Source of the DNA: Chlorella sorokiniana
Lineage: Eukaryota; Chlorophyta; Trebouxiophyceae; Chlorellales; Chlorellaceae
Direction of reading: 5' to 3'
Assembly: GCA_025917655.1 (NCBI GenBank)
Contig: CP084611.1
Location: 1,674,001-1,738,000 of the forward strand
DNA length: 64,000 nucleotides
Shown here: positions 11,054 through 21,800 of the stretch, one piece after another
Position numbering within the stretch: the stretch's first letter is position 1
Layout of the letters: every line of letters starts with the position of its first letter
Notes under the pieces: model-generated
Seen by the model: only the letters and a program-made list of their open reading frames with translations
Told to the model about the DNA's origin: nothing
Databases searched by the model: none
Made by a program: the position numbers and the translations under genes

Positions 11054-11264
11054 GCCTGCACCTGAAGCAGGCGCGCAGCGGCGCACTACAGCTTGACGCA
11101 CTTGATGCACAGTACAAGTCTGTGCAGTAAGCGCTGAAAGTTGAGCACTGCTTGACCGGTCGGGGCATGTAACGCTGCCTTGGTGTTGCCGTTGTGGACT
11201 GCAGCATCCTGTCTAATTCTGAACGCACAGCCAGCACCAGGCGCCTGACTGCCGGGCGAGCATG

Positions 11265-14200
11265 TTACCGCCGCTTGCCTTTCCTCTTGCCGCCCGTGCC
11301 CCGCTGGCCTTGTGCGCGGGATGGGCCTGCCTGCTGGTTGCTGCCGCTGCCGCGACGCTTTCCTCCCCCTCCAGTGGACATACCAAAGCCCCTGTGGCAG
11401 GCGCGGTGCGGCGCAGGGGTCAGGCCTTGCACAGCGACAGCGGCAAGTTTGCAGGCAGTAGTTCCACCCTGTTCCCGAGCCCCACCCCTGCCCACTTGAA
11501 GGGGTTGACGTGGCGGTTGAGCGGTATGCCGCGTTCATGCACAAGGCGCAGCATGCCCTCACACGCCCCGCCCTCGCTGCACAGCAAGGGTGGTGGTGGG
11601 GTGGTGGTGGGGAGGGTGAGGACCTGTCTGTGCTGTGGACTGTGGACGGCTGATGCATGCGCTGCATGGGCGCCCAGAGCTGGCAAGCAGGTTGCGGCAG
11701 GGCAGGGCAGCCCGCCCACCTCATGTCATACACCACCCCCTTGTGGCAGCAGAACATGAGGATGGTGCGCCGGAACATGCCTGTAAACATAGCCAGGGGT
11801 GGCTTCAAGAGCGGCCATTGTGCCAGTGAGGCAGCCGCAGCTGGCAGCGGGCCCTGCTGCCGCAAGGAGGCCAGGTGGGCACGCAAGGCCGCCCGCCTGC
11901 CCGGTTGCCCACCTGCGCTGGCGCTCTCAAACCACACCTCGCTGCTGCGCACAGCGTGCCGCGTGCCGCACTCGTCGCACTGGCGAGCCGCGGTCATGGG
12001 GCGGTCGGTGCGGCGCAGGAAGTGCACGCCGCCGCAGGTGCTGCACCGCTGCGGGATGTCGCCTGCAGGCGGGTGGGCGGTGAGTGGGGCAGGCAGCCAG
12101 GTGAACGGGGTTGTTGGCGGCCCGCAGCTTCTGTCCTCCGCCCTTGCTGCAGGGGGAGGGATCTGCTGCCAGCCATGCACCCCACGAGGGACGAACAGGT
12201 GCAGGTGGTGTGGGGTTGCCGGCTCCACAGCACCGCCTGCAGTCCGCCCCCTCCCCACCATGCTCCAGCGCCTCCACGAACTCCTGGAAGCGGTCGACGT
12301 ACTCGGGGGATGCCCTGGGCGGCCAGGTCCTCGGGCGACAAGCTGCGGGGCCGGGGGCAGGCCAAGCGGCAGATGCGTGGTGACAGGGGATGCCCATGGG
12401 GTGCCACCTCAGTGCTGCCAGGCCGTCCGTCCCACAGACCAGCGGAAGCAGCAGGCCAGGCAGCGCCGGCCTGCCCCAGAACACGGCTGCGCTCGCACTT
12501 GAATGCTGCCGACAGCGAGGCGTCCGCCAGCTCAGCATCGTACTGCTTCCGCGCCTCCACGTCTCCCAGCACCTCACACGCCTGCGTGCGCCGTGCCAGA
12601 GGGTGCGCAACGAGTGTCAACATGCCCCGCGATGCGGCCACCATCACCCAGACGCATGTTGCACGTCCAGCTGCCCGCGACTGCAAGCGCCCCCACGCTT
12701 CCCTGGGGCCATCACCTCTGTCACCAGGTTGAACGCGTCTGCCGCCCCCGGCGCCGCGCCGACCTTGTCCGGGTGCGTGGCCAGGAGAGGGCGCGCTTGG
12801 CGCGCCTCACCGCCGCCTCGTCGGCGTCGCTGCCCAGCCCCAGCACCTCGTAGTAGTTGCCGGCCTGCGGGGGGGGGGGGGGGGGGGTGCGTGGGTGCGC
12901 GTGTGAGAGTTGCACTGGAAGGATAGCGGGGAGGTCGGGTGGTGGGTTGGGATGAAGGCTTAAGGCAACAGGCGACTGCAGCCAGACCGGGCGGTGCTCG
13001 CGTGCGGCAGCGAGGCTTGCGCGTGCACCGCGGCAGTGCGCCACGTCAGCGCCCCGCTTGCCTGCAGGATGCGCGCCACCTCCTGCGGCGCCCCCGCCGG
13101 CACCTCGTTGCGCAGGTGCTGCACGCCCGTGGCGGCCGACGCTGCACCCTGCCCGCCGCAGCCACGAGCGCGGGCAGCGCCGCCGCCGCCGGTTCTGCGA
13201 TGCTGCTCCCTCAGCTGTTTCACAATCTGACGGTGCAAAACCGCCACGGCAGCTCCCAGCAGGCCGCACAGCCATTCCTTGCCACCAGCGCCGCCCCCAA
13301 CAGGCTGACAGCCAGCCTGCGCGCACGGTGCAGAGGGCGGGGGCGGAGGTCGGGGAGCGCAGGCGGCTGCGCCCAGGCGGCTAATCAGCAGGCACGCCCC
13401 TCAGCCCCGGTCGCTCTGACCGCGCACTGGGGCAAGGGCTGCTGTTCACCTGGCCAGCAGGATGGGGGCTGACAGGACGCCGGAATGGATGGCGGCGTCT
13501 TCCGCCCAGCGCCAGCCCGCCCCCAACCCAGTGGCCAGCAGGGCCAGCACGCCGATGTGGGACGCCAGGTGCGCGGCGGCCCACCGACCGCCACCCAGCG
13601 CCCACCTGCACCGCAGCAGAGGCCGCACCAGTTGCTTTAAACCCCGCAGGGCGCAGCTGCAGGCCTTCCCCAACCCAACATGCAAGTGCTGCAGGCCACT
13701 CAGTGCTGCCCCCTCTAGCCCCCCTCTAGGCAGCAGCGCAGGCAGACAGGTGGGTGCCGCACCAGGATGCTGCGCTCGCGGCAGCCGTGAACCACTCCAT
13801 CCTGGTGCCCTCGTCCTGGTCTGGCTGTGCATGTGCGATGTAGAAGCACGCCGCAGCCGCCGGCCAGGACAGCCACCAGCGAGGCTGCCACAGCATGGCG
13901 CGCCAGAGCCAGAGCAGGGGCGGTGCAATGGTGGCGCGCAGCAGGGGGAGGAGCAGCCAGTCGGCTGCGCAGCGATACGCGGCGCAGGCCAGCGGGACGT
14001 ACAGCAGGCTGGTCAGGGGTCATCGCCCATCATGGGCCGCAAGGAGGGCACCACTTCAACCACGGTGACTGTGAGAGGGGGAGGAGGAGGCGGCGGTGAT
14101 GATGGGGGGCCAGGGGCAGGGCGGCGGCGTCGGGCGCGCGCCAGCTCAGCGGGGTGTGGGGTTCACGGTGCCAGCTCAGAGGTGGAATGCGTGCCAGGCC

Positions 14201-15672
14201 CTCCCCATGACCAACCTGTGCTGTGCGCCTGCAGCGCCAAGCGCCCCAACTCCCCCGCTGTGTGCACTCACCTGCCACCGCGCCCCAGTCGCCGCCGCAG
14301 GCTCGCCACAGCAGCGCGTGCCACCCCGCCATGATGCCCAGCGTGATGGCGGTGCCAAGGGCTGCCGGCGGCCGCGCCACCCACGGCCTGAGCGCCTTCT
14401 CGACGCAATGCAGCGCCACACACACGCAGGCTGAGGGGCATGGGGGGCAAGGAGTGGCGGCAGGGCGATCAGCTGCCTCTGCCACTGGTGCGAGACGACA
14501 CTCTTGCCACTCAGGGGTGCTGCGCGCCCCCGCCGCCACCCCAGCAACAGCCACACAGGCGGGAGCTGTGCAGGCTCACCCCATGCTGCAGCCCACAGCG
14601 CCGCCACGGGCCACGTGGGCCTCCAGTACAGCACACGCGGCAGGTAGATGGCGGTGGCAAGGGTCCCCGACGCAGCCCGCCGCCACCACGCCCCGCCAAC
14701 CAGCGCACGGGGTCCGCCGGGCGGCGCCACCTCGCCACCCCGACCAGCGCCGCCACCATGCCGCAGGCGCCTGCCAGTGCAAGCAGCGCATACACTGCGA
14801 GGCAAGGGGGCACAGGTGGCAAGCAGCCACGTGGATACGCCCTCAACCGTGGCTACCAGCGTGGGTGGGTCGCGCGCGCGCTTTCAAAGGTTTTGCAGAC
14901 GTGCAGCCGCAGCGCCTCACTGATGCTGCTCTGGCGAGCTCTCCGCGTCTTCTCTCTCACAAGCGCTGCCTGCAGCGCGGCAGCGGCGGCCTCGCCCGCC
15001 GCCGCCGCCTCTTGCTGCCGCGCCGCCTTCTCCTGCTGCCGTCGGGCCGCCTCCTGCTGCTGCTGCTGGCGCCGTTGCTCGTCGCTGCGCCGGGTGCCAG
15101 CAGCAGAACCGGGGGAAGATGCCCACGCTGCACTGGGCCCCTTGTGCTGGCTCGGCTCAGCACCTGCTGCGGCAGGAGCACCTGCCGGGCTGCTGCCCGG
15201 GCGCTGCCCGCACCCCAGCCCCCGCTTCCCCCGCGCCCGCGCTCGCGGTGTCGTCGCAACTTGCAGCCCGCAGGTCCGCCTGGTAGCGAGGGTTGCCTGG
15301 GTCCAGGCGACGCGCCTTCTCCAGCAACCGCTGCGACTTCCCTGCGTCTCCCTCTCCCGCCGCTGCCTGTGCCCTGGTGAAAAACTGGGCGGCCGCCTCC
15401 CGCTTGGACTGCTCCGCCGCCGCTGCGTACAATCCCGCATCCAGCTGCTCGCGCGGGGAAGCGGCGGCAGGCCCCGACGTGGCGGTGCCGCTGGCTGTCG
15501 CAGTGGAACGTGGTCCTGCAGCGGCAGGCCCCTGCAAGCCGAGCCTGCTGCTGTCGTGCACAGCAGCCACCTGCTCCTGCGGCGGCGGCGTGGCAGCACT
15601 GGGCACCTCATGCTGCTGCTGCTGCTGCGGTGGCTGCTCCTGCTGCTGAGGCTCTCCCGCCGCGGAGGGCAT
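11265..15672 (-). CDS. J-domain membrane co-chaperone with Jiv90 domain (DNAJC14-like)
   Basis: HSP70 co-chaperone with an N-terminal helical segment (FFTRAQAAAGEGDAGKSQRL, LEKARRLDPGNPRY), several membrane spans (e.g. GTAITLGIMAGWHALLWRA at 14.3 kb, LYWRPTWPVAALWAAAWG at 14.6 kb) and a J domain near 12.86-12.55 kb. The J domain reads YYEVLGLGSDADEAAVRRAK, then ATHPDKVG with the HPD signature, then ACEVLGDVEARKQYDAEL. A Jiv90-type zinc region follows at 12.05-11.45 kb (CSTCGGVHFLRRT, CDECGTRH), then a basic tail ending KGKRR. This order matches plant and animal DNAJC14-type ER proteins. One C is missing just before HPD near 12784 (conserved frame ALSLATHPDK), probably a sequence error. The N-terminus carries poly-Q. 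The start at 15672 is the least certain part and exon borders in the membrane region are approximate. Confidence 0.7.
12869..12887. repeat. G19 homopolymer (C19 on the coding strand)
   Basis: Nineteen G in a row. On the minus strand it is C19 followed by GCAG, so it forms the polypyrimidine tract of the acceptor before the J-domain exon. Length is likely unstable and hard to sequence. Confidence 0.9.
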
Positions 15673-15689
15673 GGCTGCCTCCCGGTTGA

Positions 15690-16203
15690 CGGTGCAACCA
15701 GCAGCACAGCCTTTACCACCTCCCTTTTCTGTAAGAAGCGCACGGATTGCGCAGCCGCCTGCACATCCACATCTAGCTTGATGTCCTGCGGGAAGATACA
15801 AACCATTGACGCTTGCAGCAGGCGGCTTGTGCGTATCATGCCCGCTGAGGTTGTTTGACTGCCGGGTGCGCACCGCTCGGTAGCGCCCGGAACGTGGACC
15901 ACCAAGTCACGCGGGGATCGATGATGAACGTTATTTCGCTGCTGTTTGACACGCCTGCATGGGCACCGCAGCTCAGGCATTGAGAGTCAACCTGTGGGTG
16001 GAACAGGGAGGCGAGGAGGTATAGAGGCAGCAGCTGAGGGGCGCACCTGGCAGCGCAACTAACACCTTTACGACGTCATGCTCCCCCTTGTTCAGGTGCT
16101 CTATTGTGAATCGCGGGGCGGCCTCCACAGAGGGCATAGCTTGGGTGATTTGCTGGTGGACAGCCCTTATGGGCACCTGGTGCGTCAATCCATGACGGTC
16201 CAC
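15690..16203 (-). CDS. Hypothetical protein, fragmentary exons
   Basis: Three coding-like stretches lie upstream of the J-protein. They include FTIEHLNKGEHDVVK with a donor near 16068, VDSQCLSCGAHAGVSNSSEI after an acceptor near 15990, and KLDVDVQAAAQSVRFLQKRE near 15.75 kb. Composition and splice sites look real but the reading frame between them was not settled. They could be the start of the J-protein gene or a separate small gene. No family is recognised. Confidence 0.35.
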
Positions 16204-16495
16204 GTATATGCAGCAGGATTATCAAACGTCATACGCCATACAGAGCAGCCGCAGAGGGTTGCAGTCGGTAAGCGGTGATGAGATGACTCCATCCCGACAT
16301 GGCTGATACGTCGAGGACGAGAGGTTGCGAGGCGCCATCTAGAGAAGCGATGCAGTAGGGTACTGTAGGGCGGGACTGTTGCACTACAGTCCTGCGAAAC
16401 GGCTACAGGAGCAATCCCCCTCACCTGAACGCAAAGAGTGGATCAGCGTCCGTTGTTGTGTCGATTTTAGCCCTCGACGGCCTGCCGCTTTGAAG

Positions 16496-17839
16496 ATGGT
16501 GGATTTGGGGCCGGCGACCGCAGGCCTTGAGCAGCTGCAGGTAAGACCACTCAGTAAACAGTCTATCAGCCGCGATGACGCCGCCAAGCACCCTCGATCG
16601 CTCGTAAGGATTCCCCCTGCTCACCTGCCACTGCAGGCAGCCTTCTCCAAAGGCGACCTGGCGGCTTGCAAGCAGCTGCTGAGCCGTCTCAAGGTGAACC
16701 TCAGCGCGGCAGGGGTGGCGGGGTTGACTGATCACGCGCCCGTCGCCGCACCATTGAACCTGCAGCTCTTCTGTAAACTCTCATTTGTTTTGCAGTTGGA
16801 GCTGACCAAGCTGCCTGCGCTGCCTCCAACCTACGAGTCGAGCCCAAATGCACAGCAGCAGCTTGCCCTAGCAAGTAGGTGTTCGTGGGCTTGCATCCCT
16901 TCCTGGTTTGGCCTGCCTCTGTCGCCCCTCGCCCTCACTGCCTGATTCTTCAGGCCCGCCCACCCTGGCTGCTCTGCATCCCTCCACTTGCAGGGCAGGT
17001 GCTGGAGTTGGCAGTGTTCCTGTCGGTCAAGGCGGGCGATGCAGCGGCCTTTGAGCGCAACTTCAGCCAGCTGCGCGTGTACTACGGCGATGCGCGGGGC
17101 CTGGCGGGGCTGCCTCCCAGCCCCCACGAGCCCACGCTGTGTGCGCTCAACCTGCTGCGCCTGCTGGTGGCCAACCGCATCGCCGAGTTCCACACCGAGC
17201 TGGAGGTGTCGCCGCCCGAGGTGGCTGCCACGCCCGAGGTGGCCCATGTGGTGCGCCTGGAGCAGTGGCTGATGGAGGGCGCGTACAACAAGGTGCTGGA
17301 CGCACGCGCCGCCGCTTCCTCCGAGTATTTCCAGCACTTTCTGGACCAGCTGTCCAGCACCGTCAGGTGGGGGGACCTGCCGGGCCAGCCAGGCAGCGCT
17401 GGACACCCTCCCTTGCCCCAGTGTAGCAGAGTCATGTGTCTGCGCCCCTCCCGATGCGCAGGGAGGAGGTTGCCAGCTGCAGCGAGCGCGCGTATGGCTC
17501 ACTGAGCGTGGCTGACGCCGCGAGTATGATGATGCTGGGCAGCGATGCGGAAGTGGCGCAGTTTGCAGCAGAGGTGGGTTGGCATACGGCGCTCAGGCTG
17601 GCATCGAGGCATCGACTGGATGGTTACCATTGGATATCAAGCAACTGCAAGAGCCTGTCTGACATAGATTTTCCATTGCCTGCCGCCCAATGCAGCACGG
17701 ATGGGAGGTCACCAATGGCCGCATCAGCTTTAAACCCGCAGCAAACAAGGATGTGACAGCCGCAACTGCTGCGCTGCCGACCTTGGATATCATCAACCAC
17801 TGCCTCAACTACGCACGCGAGGTGGAGCGCATTGTTTGA
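16496..17839 (+). CDS. RPN12: 26S proteasome regulatory subunit RPN12 (PSMD8)
   Basis: Lid subunit of the 19S regulatory particle, the last to join the lid, made of helical repeats ending in a PCI-type winged helix. Six exons join in phase: 16496-16540, 16637-16693, 16796-16874, 16994-17366, 17462-17573, 17696-17839. The protein runs from MVDLGPATAGLEQLQAAFSK through YESSPNAQQQLALARQVLEL, RNFSQLRVYYGDAR, LLRLLVANRIAEFHTELE, SYEYFQ-like SSEYFQHFLDQLSSTVREE and ERAYGSLSVADAASMMML to the end. The C-terminal WEVTNGRISFKPA and DIINHCLNYAREVERIV match the family tail. All introns are GT-AG. No frame errors were seen. RPT4, an ATPase of the same particle, lies 11 kb downstream. Confidence 0.95.
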
Positions 17840-18559
17840 GCACATTGCAGCAATGGCGGACATGGCGTGGCACTTGCAGCTTATGAAAAAACTGCAGCGG
17901 TTTCTTGTGTTGCCGACACATGTTCATGTTACGCACATCTTGGTTTAAGCAGGCGCATCGGCATGCCGGGTACCCGCGGGTGGTCTCTGCGTTGCATGCT
18001 ATGACTGTCAGCACGTTTCTCCGCACCCAGCACCTACATGCAACTCCCGCGCAGCTAATCGCACAGTCATCGCATTTACGCGATATCAGAGTGTAAACTG
18101 CACCGGGGCCAACCCTCACGTGCTCGCCCAAAACACTTCCCGGGGCCCTTGGCGAGGCTGCACGACCCAAACTCGTGCTATTATTACCGACTCGTATTTA
18201 TCAACAGCAGCCAACTGCCAGCAGGGCTGTGAGCCAGCCCCTGCTTGGGTAATCCTCTCCAGCCTCCGCCAAGCCCCCGGACACCCCATCCGGCATCGGC
18301 AAGTTTCCCAGGAAGTCATGGGGGCCCCAAGTGGTGACATGCTCAAAGGGACCACCCACCAGCCCTGCAGCGGGCAGCCAGGCAGCTGCTTTCGAGAATC
18401 CTTCCACTGTGCCTTCGCGGCTACCAAGCATGAGGTGGGTCTGCTCGGGGACCCACCCCACAGGGTGCCTTGGGAGCGCTGCAAGCTGCGTCCCCGCGCC
18501 GCCAGCTGGGAGGGGTCACCCCCCGTCCTCAACAAGCGCCCTGACCCCTCCTGTGTCAG
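17840..18559. other. Region between RPN12 and PP2C
   Basis: Contains a TGTAA motif at 18092-18096 that may end the RPN12 transcript, and the promoter and probable first exon(s) of the PP2C gene, which I could not place with confidence. Open frames on both strands at 18.2-18.5 kb have no recognisable motif. Confidence 0.4.
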
Positions 18560-20854
18560 GATGTCTCCATTGTGCGGGGCAGCAAGGCCTTCTCCTCGGG
18601 AATCTCCTTGTACGCCGTGGCAGACGGCCACAACGGTTGCGCCGCTGCACGCTTTGTGAGCACCATTCTGCCGGCAGAGCTGGAGCAGCAGCTGGGCAGT
18701 GCACCGGGGACCAGGCTGTGCGCAAGGCGCTGGCCCGCACCTTCCTAGCCGTCGATGAGAAGGTCACGCAGCAGCTGGTGCAGTCTGGTGAGGCATGCAG
18801 CGGGATGGGGGTTGCCTGACATGTATGGGGGAGGGGCAGCAGGGCCTGCAAGGCAGGGTTGCAGCTGGGCAGGTGCTGGCAACCAAGTGCACAGCGCAGA
18901 CGAGGGCGCTGCATGCGACCGTCAGCCTGCCGAGGAGGCTGCAGCGACTGTGCAGGCAGCATTGCAAGGGCCTGTGCTGCACCCTGCTAGGCTGCGGTCT
19001 GGGTCGCACGCTTGGGCTCCCGGTGCAGCAAGCGCGACGCCTCTGAATGCGCTTCTTCCTGCCGCCTGCCTCCCCTGCCTACAGGCTGCACGCTGACGGC
19101 GGCGGTGGTGTGCGGCGACGTGCTGACTGTGGCGAGCGTGGGCGACTCGCGGGCTGTGCTGGACACGGGGCCGAGGTGGTGGAGCTGACCGCAGACCACC
19201 GCATCGGGAGAACCCGGCAGAGTTTGCTCGGCTGGAGCGCGCCGGCGGCCGCCTCGCGCGGCTGAACGAGTATGGGGCGGGGCCGTCGCGGGGAGCCAGC
19301 GAAGGTGTGGGCCCCGTGCGGCTGTGGCCGGGCGGCATCATGGTGGGGCGCGCGGTGGGAGACCGAGATGTGGGCGCCATCCTGCTGGCCCACCCACACA
19401 TGCGCCAGGCAAGCAGGCAGCGCGCTGGCAGCCGCTCGGCTGTCGGGAGAGGAGGGAGGCCCTCTGCGACGGGCGGGGCTTGTTTGCCCTGCCGCCGGCT
19501 GCTGCAGCGTGCCCCTTGTACCCAGCCACCTACACTCTTCCACCCTTGCAGGTCCGCCTGCCCGTCACCGGCGCCCGTCTCATAATTGCGTCAGACGGCT
19601 TGTGGGACTCCCTGCCTGCCGGTCGCGTGGCGCGTGTGCTGCGCCAGCACGCCTCCGCCAAGGCCGCGGCCACGCAGGCTGTCAGCAGCGTGGCGGCGGC
19701 CCGGGCGGCTTCTTTGCAGATGACGTCACGGGTGCGGGGCAGGCAGGCGGGAGGCTTGCCCTGCCCTTGTAGGCCAGGCCTCGCCGCATCTGTCCCCGTC
19801 CTTGCCGCTGCCCTGAACGCCGGTGCCATGCTGTTGCCCTCGCTTGTCCATGCACCCGTCCTTCTCCCCACCCACCCTGCCCGCCCCACAGTCATTGTGG
19901 TGGACATCCTCCCTCGCAACGTGTCCGACTTCCGCGAGGTGTGTGCAACGTTTGGGGGCGGCTGCGCAACGCGCTGTCCAGCCCCAACCTCACCGCACTG
20001 GTGGAGGAAAGCATGGCGCAGCCGCCCAGGCCAGCACCCCCGCCTCGCCGCTCTGGCGGCCTCTTCGCCTGCTTTGGCCGGCCTGCGGCCGTGGTGGACG
20101 AGGATGCTGCGAGGGCCCCGCCGCCGCTCGAGTGCTCGCGGTCGGGCGCGGAGTGCAGCTCAACCCCTCACGCGCTGCGCGGCGGATCGGAGCGCAGCGT
20201 GCGGGGCGGCGTGGTGCGTGACCCTCAGTGCGTGGCGCCGGCCGGGCGACAAGCCTGGAGGTGAGGAGGCCCGGCCTGCTTCCTTTGTGCCCTCTGCGGG
20301 ATCCTTTCACTCAATGATCCGTGGGGGCACCTCTGAGCTGTGTTCCGCTCTTGCCAACACCATTCCAACATCAACCCATCCCATGTCTGCTCACCCATCC
20401 TTGATTGCAGCTGCTGTGCGACGCCGACACCGCCTACTGGGGCCCCGCCGACTTTGGGCGGCCTGCCAGCCTGAGCGGGAGCGCACGAGAGGCGTGCAGC
20501 CGCAGCAGCAGCGTGGGGCGCCTGTCGCCGCGGGGATTGTGGAGGGGCTGGCCTTCGGGCCGAGCCTTAGCTCCATCACCTCGGAGGAAGACGGCTGTCT
20601 GGGCGGCGCCGAGGTGCACCGCACGCCTAGCAAGTGGAGCCATACATCGCGCCCGGTGGGTTGGCGTGTGTGATGCGATTCGTGCGGTTGCACTGCGCCG
20701 CCCAAGTGTGAGCTGGGTGCTTGTGCGCCCATACTTGTTAACCCATTGCCATGCGCTTTGTTTCGGTTGCAGCCGCAAGGACAGCGGCATCATGGGCGCC
20801 CCTGCTGAGAAGAAGTGCCATGGCAGCAACGCAGCGGCAGCATTGCTGCATTGA
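18560..20854 (+). CDS. PP2C-type protein serine/threonine phosphatase
   Basis: Metal-dependent phosphatase of the plant group with a VFDGHNG-like motif, here YAVADGHNGCAAARF. Further motifs are VCGDVLTVASVGDSRAVLDT, TADHRI, VRLWPGGIMVGRAVGDRDVG (a PP2C motif seen as LSRSIGDTDVG in relatives), LIIASDGLWDSLPA and VIVVDILPRN. The conserved aspartates of the metal site (ADGHNG, ASDGLWD, DDVT) are present. The C-terminal extension is basic and serine-rich (NALSSPNLTALVEESM) and ends in KKCHGSNAAAALLH. Three single-base losses in G runs (18706-18709, 19167-19170, 19206-19208) interrupt the conserved frame and look like sequence errors. The first exon is missing or upstream; the given start is the acceptor of the first sure exon. 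Confidence 0.8.
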
Positions 20855-21800
20855 TGCTCCATTCTTTTCGTGCGCCTGGTTCCCCAACCCCTCTGACTGC
20901 GCCTGCCATTGTTTACGGCAATGCCCCCTTCAGGAGCCCCCACTGGGCAGCGCTCCTGGGCAGCTTTTCACGCCACCCCGGCTCACCTGCACTGATCACC
21001 AGCACCGTTGGGCAGCCTGTAGGCTGCCTGTCCTGCCATGCCAACCTGCCATTTTTTCCATGTGGCTCCCTCCTGCCACGACCTAGCGCTGAACCTTGAG
21101 AGGCATTCTTCTCCAGCCTGTGCTTCCATCGCCCCCTGTTCACACAATGCCCTGTTAACTTAGAATGTTGCTATGCCACCTTTGATTAATGCATGCGTTG
21201 TACTAGCCCCGCACGACGACCCTCCCCCTGTCCTGGTGATTGCACGCGGTGCACCAGTTTTAGTTCATTCCCTGCATCTTCTTTGTTCTTGCTGCTCAAA
21301 GGTCTACTGCTCCCCTTTCACAAAACTAACGTAGGCCGTTGACTTGCAGGAGGCTTGCAGCCGCTGCTGCTAATGTGCGTGCGCTGCGACAAGGCTCCTT
21401 GTAAGACAAACTTGAAGACAGGGCACTTTGAAAGCAGCTGTGCGCCAGCCAACGTGCACCACGCGCACGGCGCTGCTGGCAAAACCAAACTTGGCACGCT
21501 GCCGTGAAATCACTACGCCGGCTGCTTGTAAGGGACATCGCGGCTCATGCAGCAGGCAGATGTGGCAGGTTTGCGGCAGCAGGTGGAGCATGCAGTGCTG
21601 GCGCTGGCATGCAGCCATGCCATGGGCAGTGTAACATGACTTCCAGCAGAATGGGCGACAGCCACGGAAAGGGACGCATCCCTAGTGTCATGTGCTGAAC
21701 CCAGGAGACAGCGGAATGGGGTGTGGGAGGCAGCATGTGGTGCGGCCTGGCGCGCCCCCTGAATGCTGGTCGATTATGGGTGGCTGGCTGCCCCTCGGGC
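20855..21800. other. Intergenic region between convergent genes
   Basis: Lies between the PP2C (+) and SAM-domain (-) gene ends. Pyrimidine-rich with no protein-like frame; presumably 3' untranslated sequence of both. Confidence 0.5.

Noticed and set aside
14440-15858. 472-codon open frame on the plus strand
   Set aside because: It is a shadow of the minus-strand J-protein exons; composition is Arg/Ser/Cys-skewed and it has no motif.
18201-18461. Minus-strand frame beginning MGWVPEQTHLML
   Set aside because: Composition is fair, but there are no splice partners or motifs and it lies upstream of the PP2C gene on the other strand.
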